From positions 25,882-89,881 of the forward strand of contig NZ_ASJA01000016.1 in assembly GCF_000412185.1 (NCBI RefSeq): 64,000 bases of DNA, written 5' to 3'. Position 1 is the first letter of the stretch; every line of letters begins with the position of its first letter. Shown in pieces: positions 10,501 through 18,990 of this stretch. The notes below the pieces were generated by a model that saw only the letters and a program-made list of their open reading frames with translations, did not search any database and was not told where the DNA came from. The stretch is from Euryhalocaulis caribicus. Lineage in GTDB: Bacteria; Pseudomonadota; Alphaproteobacteria; Caulobacterales; Maricaulaceae. The position numbers and the translations under genes are program-made.

Positions 10501-10807
10501 CCTGTTTGGCGATAGCGACCGCATGCGGCTCTCGTTCGGCCAGTCCCTGCATATCGAGGATGGCGGCCTGAAATTCGCCTCGGTCCAGGTCATTGACCGC
10601 ACCACCGGGGAGATCGGCGTGGTCAACCAGGATATCGCCCTTGGCGGCGACGGCCGGGACTATGTGCTGGAGGCGCTCTACGCGCTGCCGGTTCTGGACG
10701 GTCTTGGCGAAGTCAGCGCTTTCGGGCGCGCGGAGATGCGTTCGGACGCTGCGATCGCTCAGGAATCGGATTTCGCGCTTGGCGCGCGGTTCGGTATCGA
10801 CTTCTAG
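7538..10807 (+). CDS. secreted S8 (subtilisin-like) serine protease, autotransporter type, with heptad repeat region
   Basis: A 1089-residue exported protein. Order of parts: signal peptide (about 1-26, ending APAQAQ); linker; 27 tandem heptads of the form YGDIGPF plus two diverged ones (63-265); an S8 peptidase domain with Asp382 (IGLLDAP), His408 (SPHGASVAS), oxyanion Asn in AAGNEG, and Ser588 (RSGTSVAAP); a spacer; and a C-terminal outer-membrane beta-barrel (about 800-1089) ending in Phe. The likely start is TTG at 7538, with GGGGAG at 7524-7529 eight bases upstream. The ATG at 7533 is in another frame and stops after two codons. A strong terminator follows. It stands alone, behind a CtrA-type promoter. 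The protease and barrel calls are solid; the substrate and the role of the repeats are unknown. Confidence 0.88.
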   Translation: MKKLALLAGAATAIMLTGAAAPAQAQTATPAPGASAANYSYVLSVSAPQAPSRPDALRLAPAYGDIGPFYGDIGPFYGDIGPFYGDIGPFYGDIGPFYGDIGAFWGDVGASYGDIGAFYGDIGPFYGDIGAFYGDIGAFYGDIGPFYGDIGPFYGDIGPFYGDIGPFYGDIGPFYGAIGAFWGDIGAFYGDIGPFYGDIGAFYGDIGPFYGDIGPFYGDIGPFYGDIGPFYGDIGAFYGDIGAFWGDIGPFWDALNAAWGDIGPFSADNAAAYEALLGDLNEVVSRSEAMWGEAVQNKTGQSFWDGFASDLFAKYGLDPNDPSSLDGMHPFDRSAFFMEWYDGLMSFTGVDHIDHWMPMVRWSPTMAHDQGFGDGVTIGLLDAPVEGDADLLDNLVYSDGYTNFSSPHGASVASLMVAGINGQGVMGVAQDADLANYNPYDETGTASWEDVRTGIAALGDQGASVINMSLGVSEWTLHSDWADILSHPDIAANADSVVLVKAAGNEGMAQTVDIDWNYDIGTQLLVVGSVNPAGRISAFSNTPGEACLLDNGACAEENKLKYRFLVAPGEFMLTSDGEDDIFRRSGTSVAAPLVSGAVALLHGRWPWLKNYAEESADIILQSARDLGEPGVDSTYGWGLLDIQASQSPLDYDELYFFEVKSKNGNIKPVSAESLKRSNPKSRKNWDKKGIFFYAFEDIGDTYRDFAIPFSDMLVGQSLSINGESERFQNYLTDRMTDWMDGAGFSDMSTYSAPLTTQNGWSMSMTVSNRNPRDDIRDGALPFQTGFVMQNPSEGVTLRFGHGEGAMALTGQEGFGVFSDYDGESGGVNPVLGLASGGAYAGGALDMGDRATLTFGVTQQNNEHFFVQPYSNEERPIYEGLEDYEAVAASFGAAFQATDRLTLNASYTRLNERTGLLGVQGLGPASLRGGASTDAATFGASIAFDYGFELSSSATLGHTGSFSAADEQFALTDGGLTSSAYSFALAKTGLFGDSDRMRLSFGQSLHIEDGGLKFASVQVIDRTTGEIGVVNQDIALGGDGRDYVLEALYALPVLDGLGEVSAFGRAEMRSDAAIAQESDFALGARFGIDF
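7724..8332 (+). repeat. 29 in-frame 21-base repeats encoding YGDIGPF-type heptads
   Basis: Starting at residue 63 of the protease, units 1-27 follow (Y/W)G(D/A)(I/V)G(P/A)(F/S) with almost no other change; unit 28 is WDALNAA and unit 29 returns to WGDIGPF. Trp replaces Tyr at units 7, 18 and 27-29. At the DNA level the units differ mostly at third positions: Gly as ggc, gga, ggg or ggt, Ile as atc or att, and Tyr alternating tac/tat through the first six units. The region therefore looks protein-selected, not freshly amplified. Confidence 0.95.
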
Positions 10808-10832
10808 ACCGCTTGCCGCACTGCCGGATAGA

Positions 10833-10865
10833 CAAAGGCCGGGCCGTAAAGGCCCGGCCTTTTTC
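10833..10865 (+). terminator. intrinsic terminator after the protease gene
   Basis: AGGCCGGGCC (10836-10845) pairs perfectly with GGCCCGGCCT (10851-10860) across a five-base loop and is followed by a run of five T, with matching A residues on the 5' side. It lies 28 bases after the stop of the protease gene. Confidence 0.9.
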
Positions 10866-10890
10866 ATAACGACAGGCGTTTTCCATCGTT

Positions 10891-10905
10891 TGCCGCAGTG
10901 CGGCA
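10891..10905. promoter_or_regulatory. 15-base perfect inverted repeat upstream of the hybrid kinase
   Basis: TGCCGCA, one base, TGCGGCA, in the gap between the protease terminator and the kinase gene at 11012. The size and symmetry suit a dimeric regulator site, but no partner is identifiable from the sequence. Confidence 0.25.
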
Positions 10906-11011
10906 TAATCAATGATTAACGGGCTGATTTCCCCATAGTTATTAAGGGAAAGCCTTTTTTAAATCAATTGATGCATTGTGTGCGGCCAGTCTCAATGACG
11001 CGGACGCACAA

Positions 11012-13546
11012 ATGTTTCGTCTTTTTATCTTCGCCGGCATGGCCGGGCTGCTTCTCTTGCAGCCTGCGTCCGCTCGCGTTTCTGATAATCAGGACGAACT
11101 TATCCTGCTGGCTGAACAGCGGACGTGGGAATCCTTCGAGGCCAAGGTGGAAGCCGCCAAATCCTCGATGATGGGCGACCCGAATGTCTCTCTTGAAGAG
11201 GCGCAGGACGCGGCGAGCCTTGTCGAACCCTTGCCTTCATCGACGCAACGCAGCGTCGGACTGGCGACGGCGTTCTGGCTGCAGGCGGAAGCGATGACGC
11301 GGATGAATCGCGCCGAGAGCGCATTGCCGCTGATTGAAAAGGCCCTGCCGCTGGCTGCGGAAAATGGGGATCAGGACAAGCTGGACGCGGACCTGCTTCT
11401 GGCTCTGGGGCGGGTCACCAAGGCGCTGGGCGATCTGCAGGTGGCGCTGACCAGCTTTCAGGAAGCGCATGAAATCTATGCCGCGCTCGGGGAGGCGCGC
11501 AGTCAGGCGATTGCGTTGCAGAATATCGGTTCGATCTATAACGACGCGCGCGATTATCCCCGGGTTCTGGAATATTACGACCGGGCCGTCGAAACCTTTT
11601 CCGGCGACCCCGCTCTGGATCTGTCCGCGCATAATAACCGCGCCAACGCGCTGAAAGAGCTCGGCCGTTATGACGAGGCGGTTGAACATTTCCAGCAAGC
11701 GCTGGAAATCGGACAGGCCTATGAGAGTCCTTTGCTGGATGCGCGCATCCTGACCAATATTGCGTCCGCGCAGTTCCTGGCCGGCGATCTTGATGATGCG
11801 GAAGCGACCGCAGATCGCGCCCAGAGCCGCGTTATGGAGCCCGCCGCCAGCGCCTGGGAGCCTTTTGTATGGGGCGTAAAGGCGCAGATCGCCTATGCCC
11901 GCGGCGAGCTTCAGGAAGCGTCCCGCCACATAACGCGCGCCTTTGACGGGCAGGACATTACCGCGACGAACCCGACATTCCGCGACTTTCATGAAGTCGC
12001 ATACAAGATCTGGAGCGATCTCGGGCAGCACCAACGGGCTTTGCAACACCACATGGCGTTCAAGCGCCTAGACGATCAGGGCCGCAATCTTGCCGCCTCG
12101 GCCAATGCCGCGCTGGCGGCGGCGCAATTCGACTTTACCAGCCAGCAGCTGGAGATCGAGCAGCTGAAATCGGCGCAACTGGCGCAGGATGTCCGCCTTG
12201 CGCGCTCGCAGTCGCGCCAGCGCACAATCATCCTGATTGCTGTCCTTGCTATCGGCGCCATCGTTCTGGCTTCCATCACCTTTGCCTATCTCTCCACGCG
12301 CCGCAGCCGCAATCAGGCGCGTGATGCGAACCGCAAGCTGCGCGTCACCAATCAGGCGCTGGAGAAAGCCAATCAGGCGAAGGCCAATTTCCTGGCCGCG
12401 ACCAGTCACGAAATCCGTACGCCGCTCAACGGCATTCTGGGCATGACGGAAGTCATGCTGATGGAAGACACGCTGGACAAGGGCAATCGCAAGCGGGTTG
12501 AGACGGTGCGGTCCGCCGGCGAAACGATGCTGGCGCTGGTCGACGACATTCTGGACCTTTCGAAGATCCGCTCCGGCCGTCTGACGCTGGCCTCCGAACC
12601 GGTGGCGTTCCAGCACGTCATTCAGCAGATCGGCGACCTTTGGGAAGCGCCGGCCAAAGCCAAAGGACTGGAGTTCACGGTCGACGCCGAAGGTTGCCCG
12701 GAAAGCATCCTTTCGGACGAGAAACGCATTCGTCAGATCGTGTTCAATCTGGTTTCAAACGCGGTCAAGTTTACCGAATCCGGCAGTGTCCGGCTGAAAG
12801 CGGAAAGCCAGCAACATCCCAATGGCGAACGCATTGTCCTGACGGTCAGCGATACCGGCGTCGGCATCCCGGAAGAAAAGACCGAGGATATCTTCAAGTC
12901 GTTCCATCAGATCGAAAGCGGCGCGAACCGCAAGTTCGGGGGCACGGGTCTGGGCCTGGCCATCACGCGCAATGTCGTGCGCGCGCTGGGCGGGGAAATC
13001 ATGGTGGAAAGCGAGCCGGGCAAGGGCTCCGTCTTCACGGTCATGCTGCCGCTGCAACATGTCGCCCAGAGCGAAGCCGTGCTGGAAGAGCCTTTCCGCG
13101 ACACGCCGCAGGACGTCTCCCAGCTGGATATCCTGATTGCCGAGGACAATCAGGTGAACCGCGCGGTGCTTGAAGCCATGCTTTCAAGCAATGTCCGCAG
13201 CATCGAATTCGCGGAGGACGGCCATAAGGCGCTCGAGGCGATGGAGCGCCGCGACTTCGACGTCATTCTGATGGACAAGCAGATGCCGAACATGGACGGC
13301 ATGGCGGCGACCCGCGCCATTCGCGAAATGAAGGGTTCGGCCCGCGATATCTACATCATCGCTGTCACCGCCGACGCCTTTGACGAGGCGCGCGACCAGA
13401 TACTGGCATGCGGCATGGATGACTTCATCGCCAAGCCTGTGGCTATGGAAACTCTGCTGAGTTCGCTGCGCAAAGGCGTGGAGCTGGGCCTCAGCCACGC
13501 CGCCGCCTCGGCCGAGAAGCCGGACGAAATCCGCGAAGCGTCCTAG
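11012..13546 (+). CDS. hybrid sensor histidine kinase with periplasmic TPR region and receiver domain
   Basis: An 844-residue two-component protein. After a hydrophobic N-terminal signal (MFRLFIFAGMAGLLLL) come about 350 residues of TPR-like helices (for example DYPRVLEYYDRAVETF and GRYDEAVEHFQQALEIG). A single membrane span follows at about 404-430, then a short coiled coil, HisKA with phospho-accepting His466 (ATSHEIRTPLNGIL), and HATPase_c (NLVSNAVKFTESG, SDTGVGIP, GGTGLGLAI). It ends with a receiver domain whose acceptor is Asp755 (LMDKQMPNMDG). The topology puts the TPR sensor outside the inner membrane. ATG 11012 is chosen over an upstream in-frame TTG (10976) because it begins the signal sequence. 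No response regulator with an output domain is adjacent. Its stop shares CTAG with the convergent hydrolase. Confidence 0.9.
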   Translation: MFRLFIFAGMAGLLLLQPASARVSDNQDELILLAEQRTWESFEAKVEAAKSSMMGDPNVSLEEAQDAASLVEPLPSSTQRSVGLATAFWLQAEAMTRMNRAESALPLIEKALPLAAENGDQDKLDADLLLALGRVTKALGDLQVALTSFQEAHEIYAALGEARSQAIALQNIGSIYNDARDYPRVLEYYDRAVETFSGDPALDLSAHNNRANALKELGRYDEAVEHFQQALEIGQAYESPLLDARILTNIASAQFLAGDLDDAEATADRAQSRVMEPAASAWEPFVWGVKAQIAYARGELQEASRHITRAFDGQDITATNPTFRDFHEVAYKIWSDLGQHQRALQHHMAFKRLDDQGRNLAASANAALAAAQFDFTSQQLEIEQLKSAQLAQDVRLARSQSRQRTIILIAVLAIGAIVLASITFAYLSTRRSRNQARDANRKLRVTNQALEKANQAKANFLAATSHEIRTPLNGILGMTEVMLMEDTLDKGNRKRVETVRSAGETMLALVDDILDLSKIRSGRLTLASEPVAFQHVIQQIGDLWEAPAKAKGLEFTVDAEGCPESILSDEKRIRQIVFNLVSNAVKFTESGSVRLKAESQQHPNGERIVLTVSDTGVGIPEEKTEDIFKSFHQIESGANRKFGGTGLGLAITRNVVRALGGEIMVESEPGKGSVFTVMLPLQHVAQSEAVLEEPFRDTPQDVSQLDILIAEDNQVNRAVLEAMLSSNVRSIEFAEDGHKALEAMERRDFDVILMDKQMPNMDGMAATRAIREMKGSARDIYIIAVTADAFDEARDQILACGMDDFIAKPVAMETLLSSLRKGVELGLSHAAASAEKPDEIREAS

Positions 13547-14478
13547 GCCTGACGGGCTGCCGTCGCCCGGTCGGCCCAGTCGGCAAACAGCGAGAAAGCT
13601 TCTTCCCGGTCCAGATCGTTCAGCGTCTCATGGCGCGAATCCGGGAATATCGCGGTCTGGACGTTTTCCAACCCCGCATCCTTCATACAAAGCGACAGCT
13701 TTTCTATTGCCTTGCCATTGTCCGTGGCCGGGTCCTGTCCGCCGCCCACCAGCTGGATGGGCAGGCCGTCCGGTATTTTCTTCAGCGGCGCTGTGGATTG
13801 GGCATATTCAATTCCGGCGACGAAATCCCGCCAAAGCGCGATAGAGGCCGGCCATCCGCAAAGCGGATCGGCGACATAGGCGTCGACGGCTTCGTGATTG
13901 CGCGACAGCCAGTCGAAATCCGTGCGGTTGGGTTTGAAGCGTTTGTTCCATTCCGCAAACGTCAGCGCATTCATAAGCCCGCTGGGTTGGCCTTTCCCGC
14001 CGACAAGTCCTTCCACCCCCAAAAGTCCCTTCATGGCCAGTGTCAGGGGGCCAAGCGAGGCGTTGGAGTTCCAGATGGCGGCGCCGTCGACCGTTTCGGG
14101 CGCCCGCATCAGATGGTTGAGCGCGACGATGCCTCCAAGCGAGTGACCAAAAATGATGACAGGCAGGCCGGGATTGGCCTCGCGAATGGCGGCGTTCACC
14201 GCCGCGACGTCCTCCATCACCTTGTTCCAGCCGCCAAATTGCCGCGCCGGGGCGTCCGGCGCGGTGGTCTGGCCATGACCGCGATGATCCTGCGCGTAAA
14301 CATGATAGCCGCGGCTGGCGAGGAAATCGGCGAACGGACCATACCGGGCGGCGTGTTCGGCCAGACCATGATTGATGTGGACCGCGCCGCGCGGTTCGCC
14401 TTGCGCGGCCATCCGGTATAGCGCCAGCTTCGCGCCCGTGGGGCTTTCAAAGACGGTGGGAATGGCGGGGTCGGACAT
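13543..14478 (-). CDS. alpha/beta hydrolase, monoacylglycerol lipase / lysophospholipase type
   Basis: A 311-residue cytosolic hydrolase of the Hydrolase_4 (serine aminopeptidase S33-like) group. It shows the oxyanion region INHGLAEHAARYG, the nucleophile elbow IFGHSLGGIVA, an acidic residue in VGGGQDPATD and the catalytic histidine in FPDSRHETLND. Monoacylglycerol lipase or lysophospholipase activity is the usual assignment for this pattern. The ATG at 14478 (MSDPAIPTVFESPTG) is chosen; the frame is open 29 codons further but without a better ribosome-binding site. It is divergent from glpK, so glycerol released by a lipase could feed the neighbour, though that link is inference. Stop codons of this gene and the convergent kinase share one CTAG. 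Confidence 0.85.
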   Translation of the reverse strand: MSDPAIPTVFESPTGAKLALYRMAAQGEPRGAVHINHGLAEHAARYGPFADFLASRGYHVYAQDHRGHGQTTAPDAPARQFGGWNKVMEDVAAVNAAIREANPGLPVIIFGHSLGGIVALNHLMRAPETVDGAAIWNSNASLGPLTLAMKGLLGVEGLVGGKGQPSGLMNALTFAEWNKRFKPNRTDFDWLSRNHEAVDAYVADPLCGWPASIALWRDFVAGIEYAQSTAPLKKIPDGLPIQLVGGGQDPATDNGKAIEKLSLCMKDAGLENVQTAIFPDSRHETLNDLDREEAFSLFADWADRATAARQA

Positions 14479-14595
14479 GGGCGGTTCCAATCCTTCGATA
14501 TGATTTGCGCCAGAGAGGCTAACCCGCATGCGCGCGGCTTGGCGAGCAGCATCAATCACCCCCAATATGGCGACAGGACGACATGGGGAGCAAAC

Positions 14596-16092
14596 ATGGC
14601 TGAAGACCGCGCCTGCCTGCTGGCGATCGACCAGGGAACGACCAGTTCCCGCGCCATCGTGTTTTCGCTGAAGGGCGACGTGGTTGCGACATCACAGCAG
14701 GAGTTCGCACAGATTTTCCCCCGGCCCGGCTGGGTGGAGCATGACCCCGAAGTCATCTGGGCGACGACTCTGGCCACCGCGCGCAAGGCGCTGGCGGACG
14801 CCGAGGCCAGGGGGTGGTCGCCGATAGCGGCGGGGGTCACGAACCAGCGCGAAACGGCCATCATCTGGGACCGCAAGAGCGGACGGCCCATCCATAACGC
14901 CATCGTCTGGCAGGACCGCCGCACAGCGCCGCAATGCCGCGCGCTGGCGGAAGCCGGCCATGGCGATGCGGTTTTGCAGAAAACCGGTCTGGTTCTCGAC
15001 CCTTATTTCTCGGCGACCAAATACGCGTGGATTCTGGATCAAGTACCCGGCGCGCGGGCGCGGGCGGAGCGCGGGGAACTGGCTTTCGGCACGGTCGACA
15101 GCTACCTGATCTGGCGGCTGACGGGCGGTCAGCGCCACCTTACCGACGCCACGAACGCCAGCCGCACTTCCCTTTATGCGCTTGAGGACGCTCGCTGGGA
15201 TGAGTCCTTGCTGGAGCTTTTCAATGTCCCTGAAGCTGGCCTGCCCGAGGTCTGCGACTGCGCGGCCGACTTCGGAAAGGTGGACGAGGCGCTTCTGGGC
15301 CGCGCCTTGCCGATTACCGGCGTTGCCGGGGACCAGCAAGCCGCTGCGATCGGTCAGGCCTGCTTCCGGCCCGGCGAGATGAAAAGCACGTACGGGACCG
15401 GGGCTTTCCTGCTGCTGAATACGGGGGAGACGATGACGCAGTCGGCCAACCGGCTGTTGTCGACGGTCGCCTATCGTCTGGACGGGAAAACCACCTTCGC
15501 GATGGAGGGGTCGGTTCTTTCCGCCGGCGCGACCATACAGTGGATACGCGACGGGCTGGGCCTGATTGCGCGCGCGCCCGAAATCAATGCGCTGGCGGAA
15601 GCGGCGTCCGACGATTCCGGGGTCTATCTGGTTCCGGCCTTCTCCGGTCTTGGCGCGCCGCATTGGGACCCGGACGCGCGCGGCGCCATCGTCGGGCTGA
15701 GCCGGGAATCGGGGCGGGCGGAAATCGCGCAGGCGGCGCTGGAGTCCACCGCCTATCAGACATGGGATCTGCTGGACGCGATGGCCGGGGATGCAATCGA
15801 AACCCGGACGCTGAGGGTGGATGGCGGCATGGCGGCCAATGACCGCTTCCTGCAGCGTCTGGCCGATCTTTGCGGAGTAGAGACGGTGCGCCCGGTGAAC
15901 ACCGAAACCACGGCCTGGGGCGCCGCCTTTCTGGCGGGCCTGGGAGCCGGGCTTTACGAATCACTAGAGGAGGGGCGCGCGCTCTGGCGCGCCGACCGGA
16001 CGTTCAGCCCGTGCATGCCAGAGTCTGAAAGGAACCGGAAACGCGCTGGCTGGCGCGCCGCCGTCAGGCAAGTGTCAGCCGGAGGCGGTTAG
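14596..16092 (+). CDS. glpK: glycerol kinase GlpK
   Basis: GlpK phosphorylates glycerol to sn-glycerol 3-phosphate with ATP. The 498-residue product is of normal length for the FGGY family and has the phosphate-1 loop AIDQGTTSSRAIVF, the substrate region VTNQRETAIIWDRKSGRPIH, GDQQAAAIGQACF, STYGTGAFLLLNTG and FSGLGAPHWDPDARG. The ATG at 14596 has GGGGAG five bases upstream; the frame extends 32 codons further without family similarity. No glycerol facilitator or glycerol-3-phosphate dehydrogenase is adjacent. Confidence 0.96.
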   Translation: MAEDRACLLAIDQGTTSSRAIVFSLKGDVVATSQQEFAQIFPRPGWVEHDPEVIWATTLATARKALADAEARGWSPIAAGVTNQRETAIIWDRKSGRPIHNAIVWQDRRTAPQCRALAEAGHGDAVLQKTGLVLDPYFSATKYAWILDQVPGARARAERGELAFGTVDSYLIWRLTGGQRHLTDATNASRTSLYALEDARWDESLLELFNVPEAGLPEVCDCAADFGKVDEALLGRALPITGVAGDQQAAAIGQACFRPGEMKSTYGTGAFLLLNTGETMTQSANRLLSTVAYRLDGKTTFAMEGSVLSAGATIQWIRDGLGLIARAPEINALAEAASDDSGVYLVPAFSGLGAPHWDPDARGAIVGLSRESGRAEIAQAALESTAYQTWDLLDAMAGDAIETRTLRVDGGMAANDRFLQRLADLCGVETVRPVNTETTAWGAAFLAGLGAGLYESLEEGRALWRADRTFSPCMPESERNRKRAGWRAAVRQVSAGGG

Positions 16093-16132
16093 CCCGCCTG
16101 TAAAGCAAAACATGAGTATATGTCTCTGCGAA

Positions 16133-16157
16133 CGCGCCTGATTTTTTTTCAGGCGTG
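16133..16157 (+). terminator. possible terminator hairpin after glpK
   Basis: CGCCTGA (16135-16141) pairs with TCAGGCG (16149-16155) across a loop of seven T, with two further pairs outside (one of them G-T). Only three T follow, so it is a weak intrinsic terminator at best. The 344-base gap to the desaturase also contains GCGCTT-AA-AAGCGC (16196-16209) and a second GCGCCTGA-plus-T stretch near 16270. I see no gene in the gap. Confidence 0.35.
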
Positions 16158-16436
16158 TTTAGATCAAGTCTACCCCGTGAATCAGGGTTTAGCCTGCGCT
16201 TAAAAGCGCCGCATAGGCACGATAGGCATACAATAAAATACAAATTGATGGCGCGGGAGGCCCTGTAAAGCGCCTGAATTTTTCAAGAAGAAGCGCCCGG
16301 CTTCCGCCATTGCGCGCCTCGTTTGGGGTGCGCAGAATGCACCTCTGGACACCGCGCCATGGCGGCCTGAAAGCCGTTTCCGGTTTCCTCTAACGTAAAC
16401 CGCGCCCGTCCATGGGCGCATCTGGATGAAGACACG

Positions 16437-17354
16437 ATGAGCCAGCTACCCATACGCCTGCCACGCGCCGAAGAGATCAAACGGACCTGGCGGCATTTCG
16501 ATATTCCCAGCCTGTTCTCCGCAATCATTTATCCCGCGCTTGGCGTGCTGGGCTTTGTCGGCGCGGTCATTGCCGGGTTTGCCTTTTCCGGCCTGCACCT
16601 GGCCTGGTGGTATTTCCCCATCTGTATCGCGGTCACTGCGCTGACCGTCTTCATCTGCAATCAGGGCATCGGGCCTCTGCACCGCGTCATCCAGCATAAT
16701 GCGGGAGAATTGCGGGCGCCGGCGCAACTGATGGTCGTCATCAATTGCGTCATCGCCATGCAGGGCTCGCTCAAGGACTGGGTGAACTATCACTCCCAGC
16801 ATCACCGCCATTCAGACCAGCCGGGTGATCCGCATAATCCGGCGGAGGGAAAATTCTGGGCCTGGATGGGCTGGATCCTTTGGCGTGACCCGGAAGATGT
16901 GAAACGCCCGATGGCCAAGCGCCTGGCGCGCAGCCGTATCGTCAGTTTCTTCGATCAGCATTACCTGCCGATCTCCGCCATCGTTCACCTGCTGATCCCG
17001 GCGGCGATCTATCTGATCGTTTTCCTTCTGGGTGGTTCGATCCTGCTGACATTGATGCTGCACACGGCGGCGATTATCGGCCGCGCCATCCAGTTCCACG
17101 CGACAACGCTGGGCGTGAACGTGGTTGGCCATATGAAAGCCCCGGCCTGGGTGGTGTGGCTTCTGGCGTTTCTGACGGGCGGCGAGGCGTTCCACGAACA
17201 TCATCACGCCTTCCCGCGCAGCATCCTTCATCGCCCCCGCAAAGGCATCATAAACCGCCTTGTCGACTATAACGGCACGATGCTGCTGGTTCTCGAAAAG
17301 CTGCGCCTTGCCCGCAACTACCAGATCGCGCCGCAATTCATCGAAAAGGTCTAG
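16437..17354 (+). CDS. membrane fatty acid (acyl-CoA) desaturase
   Basis: A 305-residue integral membrane di-iron desaturase of the stearoyl-CoA/delta-9 type. The three histidine boxes are HRVIQH (HX4H), HSQHHRH (HX2HH) and HEHHH near the C-terminus, with four hydrophobic spans between and around them. It would introduce a cis double bond into acyl chains to set membrane fluidity. ATG 16437 has a GGATGAAG-like sequence upstream. It stands alone behind a long leader. Its stop shares CTAG with the convergent HIT gene. The exact substrate (acyl-CoA, acyl-ACP or lipid-bound acyl) is not shown. Confidence 0.88.
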   Translation: MSQLPIRLPRAEEIKRTWRHFDIPSLFSAIIYPALGVLGFVGAVIAGFAFSGLHLAWWYFPICIAVTALTVFICNQGIGPLHRVIQHNAGELRAPAQLMVVINCVIAMQGSLKDWVNYHSQHHRHSDQPGDPHNPAEGKFWAWMGWILWRDPEDVKRPMAKRLARSRIVSFFDQHYLPISAIVHLLIPAAIYLIVFLLGGSILLTLMLHTAAIIGRAIQFHATTLGVNVVGHMKAPAWVVWLLAFLTGGEAFHEHHHAFPRSILHRPRKGIINRLVDYNGTMLLVLEKLRLARNYQIAPQFIEKV

Positions 17355-17803
17355 CCGGGCCAGCGGGAGGCGATCTGCAGACGGATCGCCTCCAGCGCCG
17401 CCTCGTCCAGATCGGGCGCGGTTTTCAGGTCCGGCGGCCCGGGCCAGCCCGGATCCTCGAACACCCGCCCCTCGAAATGCGCATCGGAATCGTAACGGGG
17501 CAGGACGTGAAAATGCACGTGCGGGTCCACCATCATCAGCATCAGATAATTGAGCTTCTGATATCCGAACGCCGCTGACAGCGCGGTTTCGATTTTTCCG
17601 GTTGCTTCCTGCAAATCGGCGAAGGCCGCCGGGGGCAGGTCTCCGAACGCTTCCGCGCCGTGTTTGGCCGCCAGAACAAGCGCGCCCAGCGTCGCCTGTT
17701 TGGGCCTGAGAAGCACCATCCAGTGTTGCGTCTCCGCAATCCGGGTGTGGGGAAAGCCGAATTTCTCTATCGTGGCGTTCACGCCGCCTTGTGTCTGCGT
17801 CAT
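17351..17803 (-). CDS. HIT family protein
   Basis: A 150-residue protein of the histidine-triad nucleotide-binding superfamily. The triad is HVHFHVL, in the form His-x-His-x-His, within VDPHVHFHVLPRYDSDAHFE. The N-terminal half (KFGFPHTRIAETQHWMVLL) is also typical. Such proteins hydrolyse or transfer nucleoside monophosphates from a range of conjugates; the substrate cannot be read from sequence. It is convergent with the desaturase and divergent from the CDP-alcohol phosphotransferase, 35 bases away. Confidence 0.88.
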   Translation of the reverse strand: MTQTQGGVNATIEKFGFPHTRIAETQHWMVLLRPKQATLGALVLAAKHGAEAFGDLPPAAFADLQEATGKIETALSAAFGYQKLNYLMLMMVDPHVHFHVLPRYDSDAHFEGRVFEDPGWPGPPDLKTAPDLDEAALEAIRLQIASRWPG

Positions 17804-17838
17804 TGATCTTCCCGTCTGCGCCTCGTATTTCCGCCATT

Positions 17839-18990
17839 ATGGACGCTACAGCGACAGATTCGACCCTTTCGCCTGAGCCCCGTCTGCGGATTGCCGGCGA
17901 ATGCCCGATCCGGATCTGGGGGCTGGATGCGGAAGCCCGTCACCGGCGCCTCTTCAGCGGCTGGAACGGGGCGGGCGAAATACTTGTCGCGGCGGACTGG
18001 GTTTTTGACGCGGCGCTGGCCAAGGGCCTGATGGCCGAACCGCGCGCGGCCCTGCTGATAGAACCCGAACCCGGCGCCGGAGAATATCTTGCCGCAGTGC
18101 ATGCGGCGGATGAAGCGGACGACGCCGTAGCCGGCATGATCGGCCGGCCGGCCGATAAGGCGGCGCTGCAAGCCACGGGCTACAAGCCTGTGAGTCTGGA
18201 TGAGCTGACAGCGGTTTACGACCCCGTGCTGCGCAAGCGGCGCACGCCGTTTGCGCGCTCCCTGCATTTCACGCCGGTCGATCAGATCGAGCGCCGGCTC
18301 TATGACGGCGCCTATAAGGGCGTGACCGATCTGGTCACCAAATACGCCTGGCCGCGTCCGGCGCGCTGGGTCACGCACTGGTGCGCCAACCGCAAGATCG
18401 CGCCCAACACTGTCACCACTGTCGGCCTGGTCCTGACCATCGCGGCCTTCTTCCTGTTCTGGGAGGGGCTTTACGCCGCCGGGCTGGCCTGTGCCTGGGG
18501 CATGACGTTTCTGGACACGGTGGACGGCAAGCTGGCGCGGGTGACGCTGACCTCTTCAAAATGGGGCGACCGGTTCGATCACGGCATCGACCTGATCAGC
18601 CCGCCATTCTGGTACTGGGCCTGGTGGGTCGGCCTGCAGGACGCGGTGGCGGACACCACGCTGATGGACTGGGCGCTCGGCGCGACGCTGATCGGTTACG
18701 TGCTCGGCCGGGCGATAGAGGGGCTGTTCAAGGTGATTGGCCGCTTCCACATCCATATCTGGAAGCGGATAGACTCCTGGTTCCGCCTGATCACCACGCG
18801 CCGCAATCCGAACCTGATCATCCTGACGCTGTGCGCGCTGGCGCTGCGGCCCGATATCGGGCTGGTGATTGTCGGTATATGGACGGCCGTATCGGTGGCT
18901 TTCCACTTGGCGCGTCTTCTCATGGCGCTGGCCGTTCGCGCGCAGGGCAAGACGCTGACCTCCTGGCTGGCCGACGATCAGAGCGCATGA
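17839..18990 (+). CDS. CDP-alcohol phosphotransferase with degenerate N-terminal domain
   Basis: A 383-residue membrane protein. The C-terminal half carries the complete CDP-alcohol phosphotransferase signature D-x2-DG-x2-AR-x8-G-x3-D-x3-D (Asp226, Asp229, Asp247, Asp251; LDTVDGKLAR then WGDRFDHGID), with several membrane spans. The first 165 residues resemble the fused or decayed nucleotidyltransferase part of IPCT/DIPPS-type proteins, without an intact LAAG-type loop. The enzyme should move a phosphoalcohol from a CDP-alcohol to a lipid or phospho-lipid acceptor. It overlaps the HAD phosphatase gene by ATGA; the third gene is a cytidylyltransferase-like protein, so the three form one pathway. 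ATG 17839 is preferred over an in-frame ATG at 17791 that overlaps the HIT gene start. Confidence 0.85.
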   Translation: MDATATDSTLSPEPRLRIAGECPIRIWGLDAEARHRRLFSGWNGAGEILVAADWVFDAALAKGLMAEPRAALLIEPEPGAGEYLAAVHAADEADDAVAGMIGRPADKAALQATGYKPVSLDELTAVYDPVLRKRRTPFARSLHFTPVDQIERRLYDGAYKGVTDLVTKYAWPRPARWVTHWCANRKIAPNTVTTVGLVLTIAAFFLFWEGLYAAGLACAWGMTFLDTVDGKLARVTLTSSKWGDRFDHGIDLISPPFWYWAWWVGLQDAVADTTLMDWALGATLIGYVLGRAIEGLFKVIGRFHIHIWKRIDSWFRLITTRRNPNLIILTLCALALRPDIGLVIVGIWTAVSVAFHLARLLMALAVRAQGKTLTSWLADDQSA

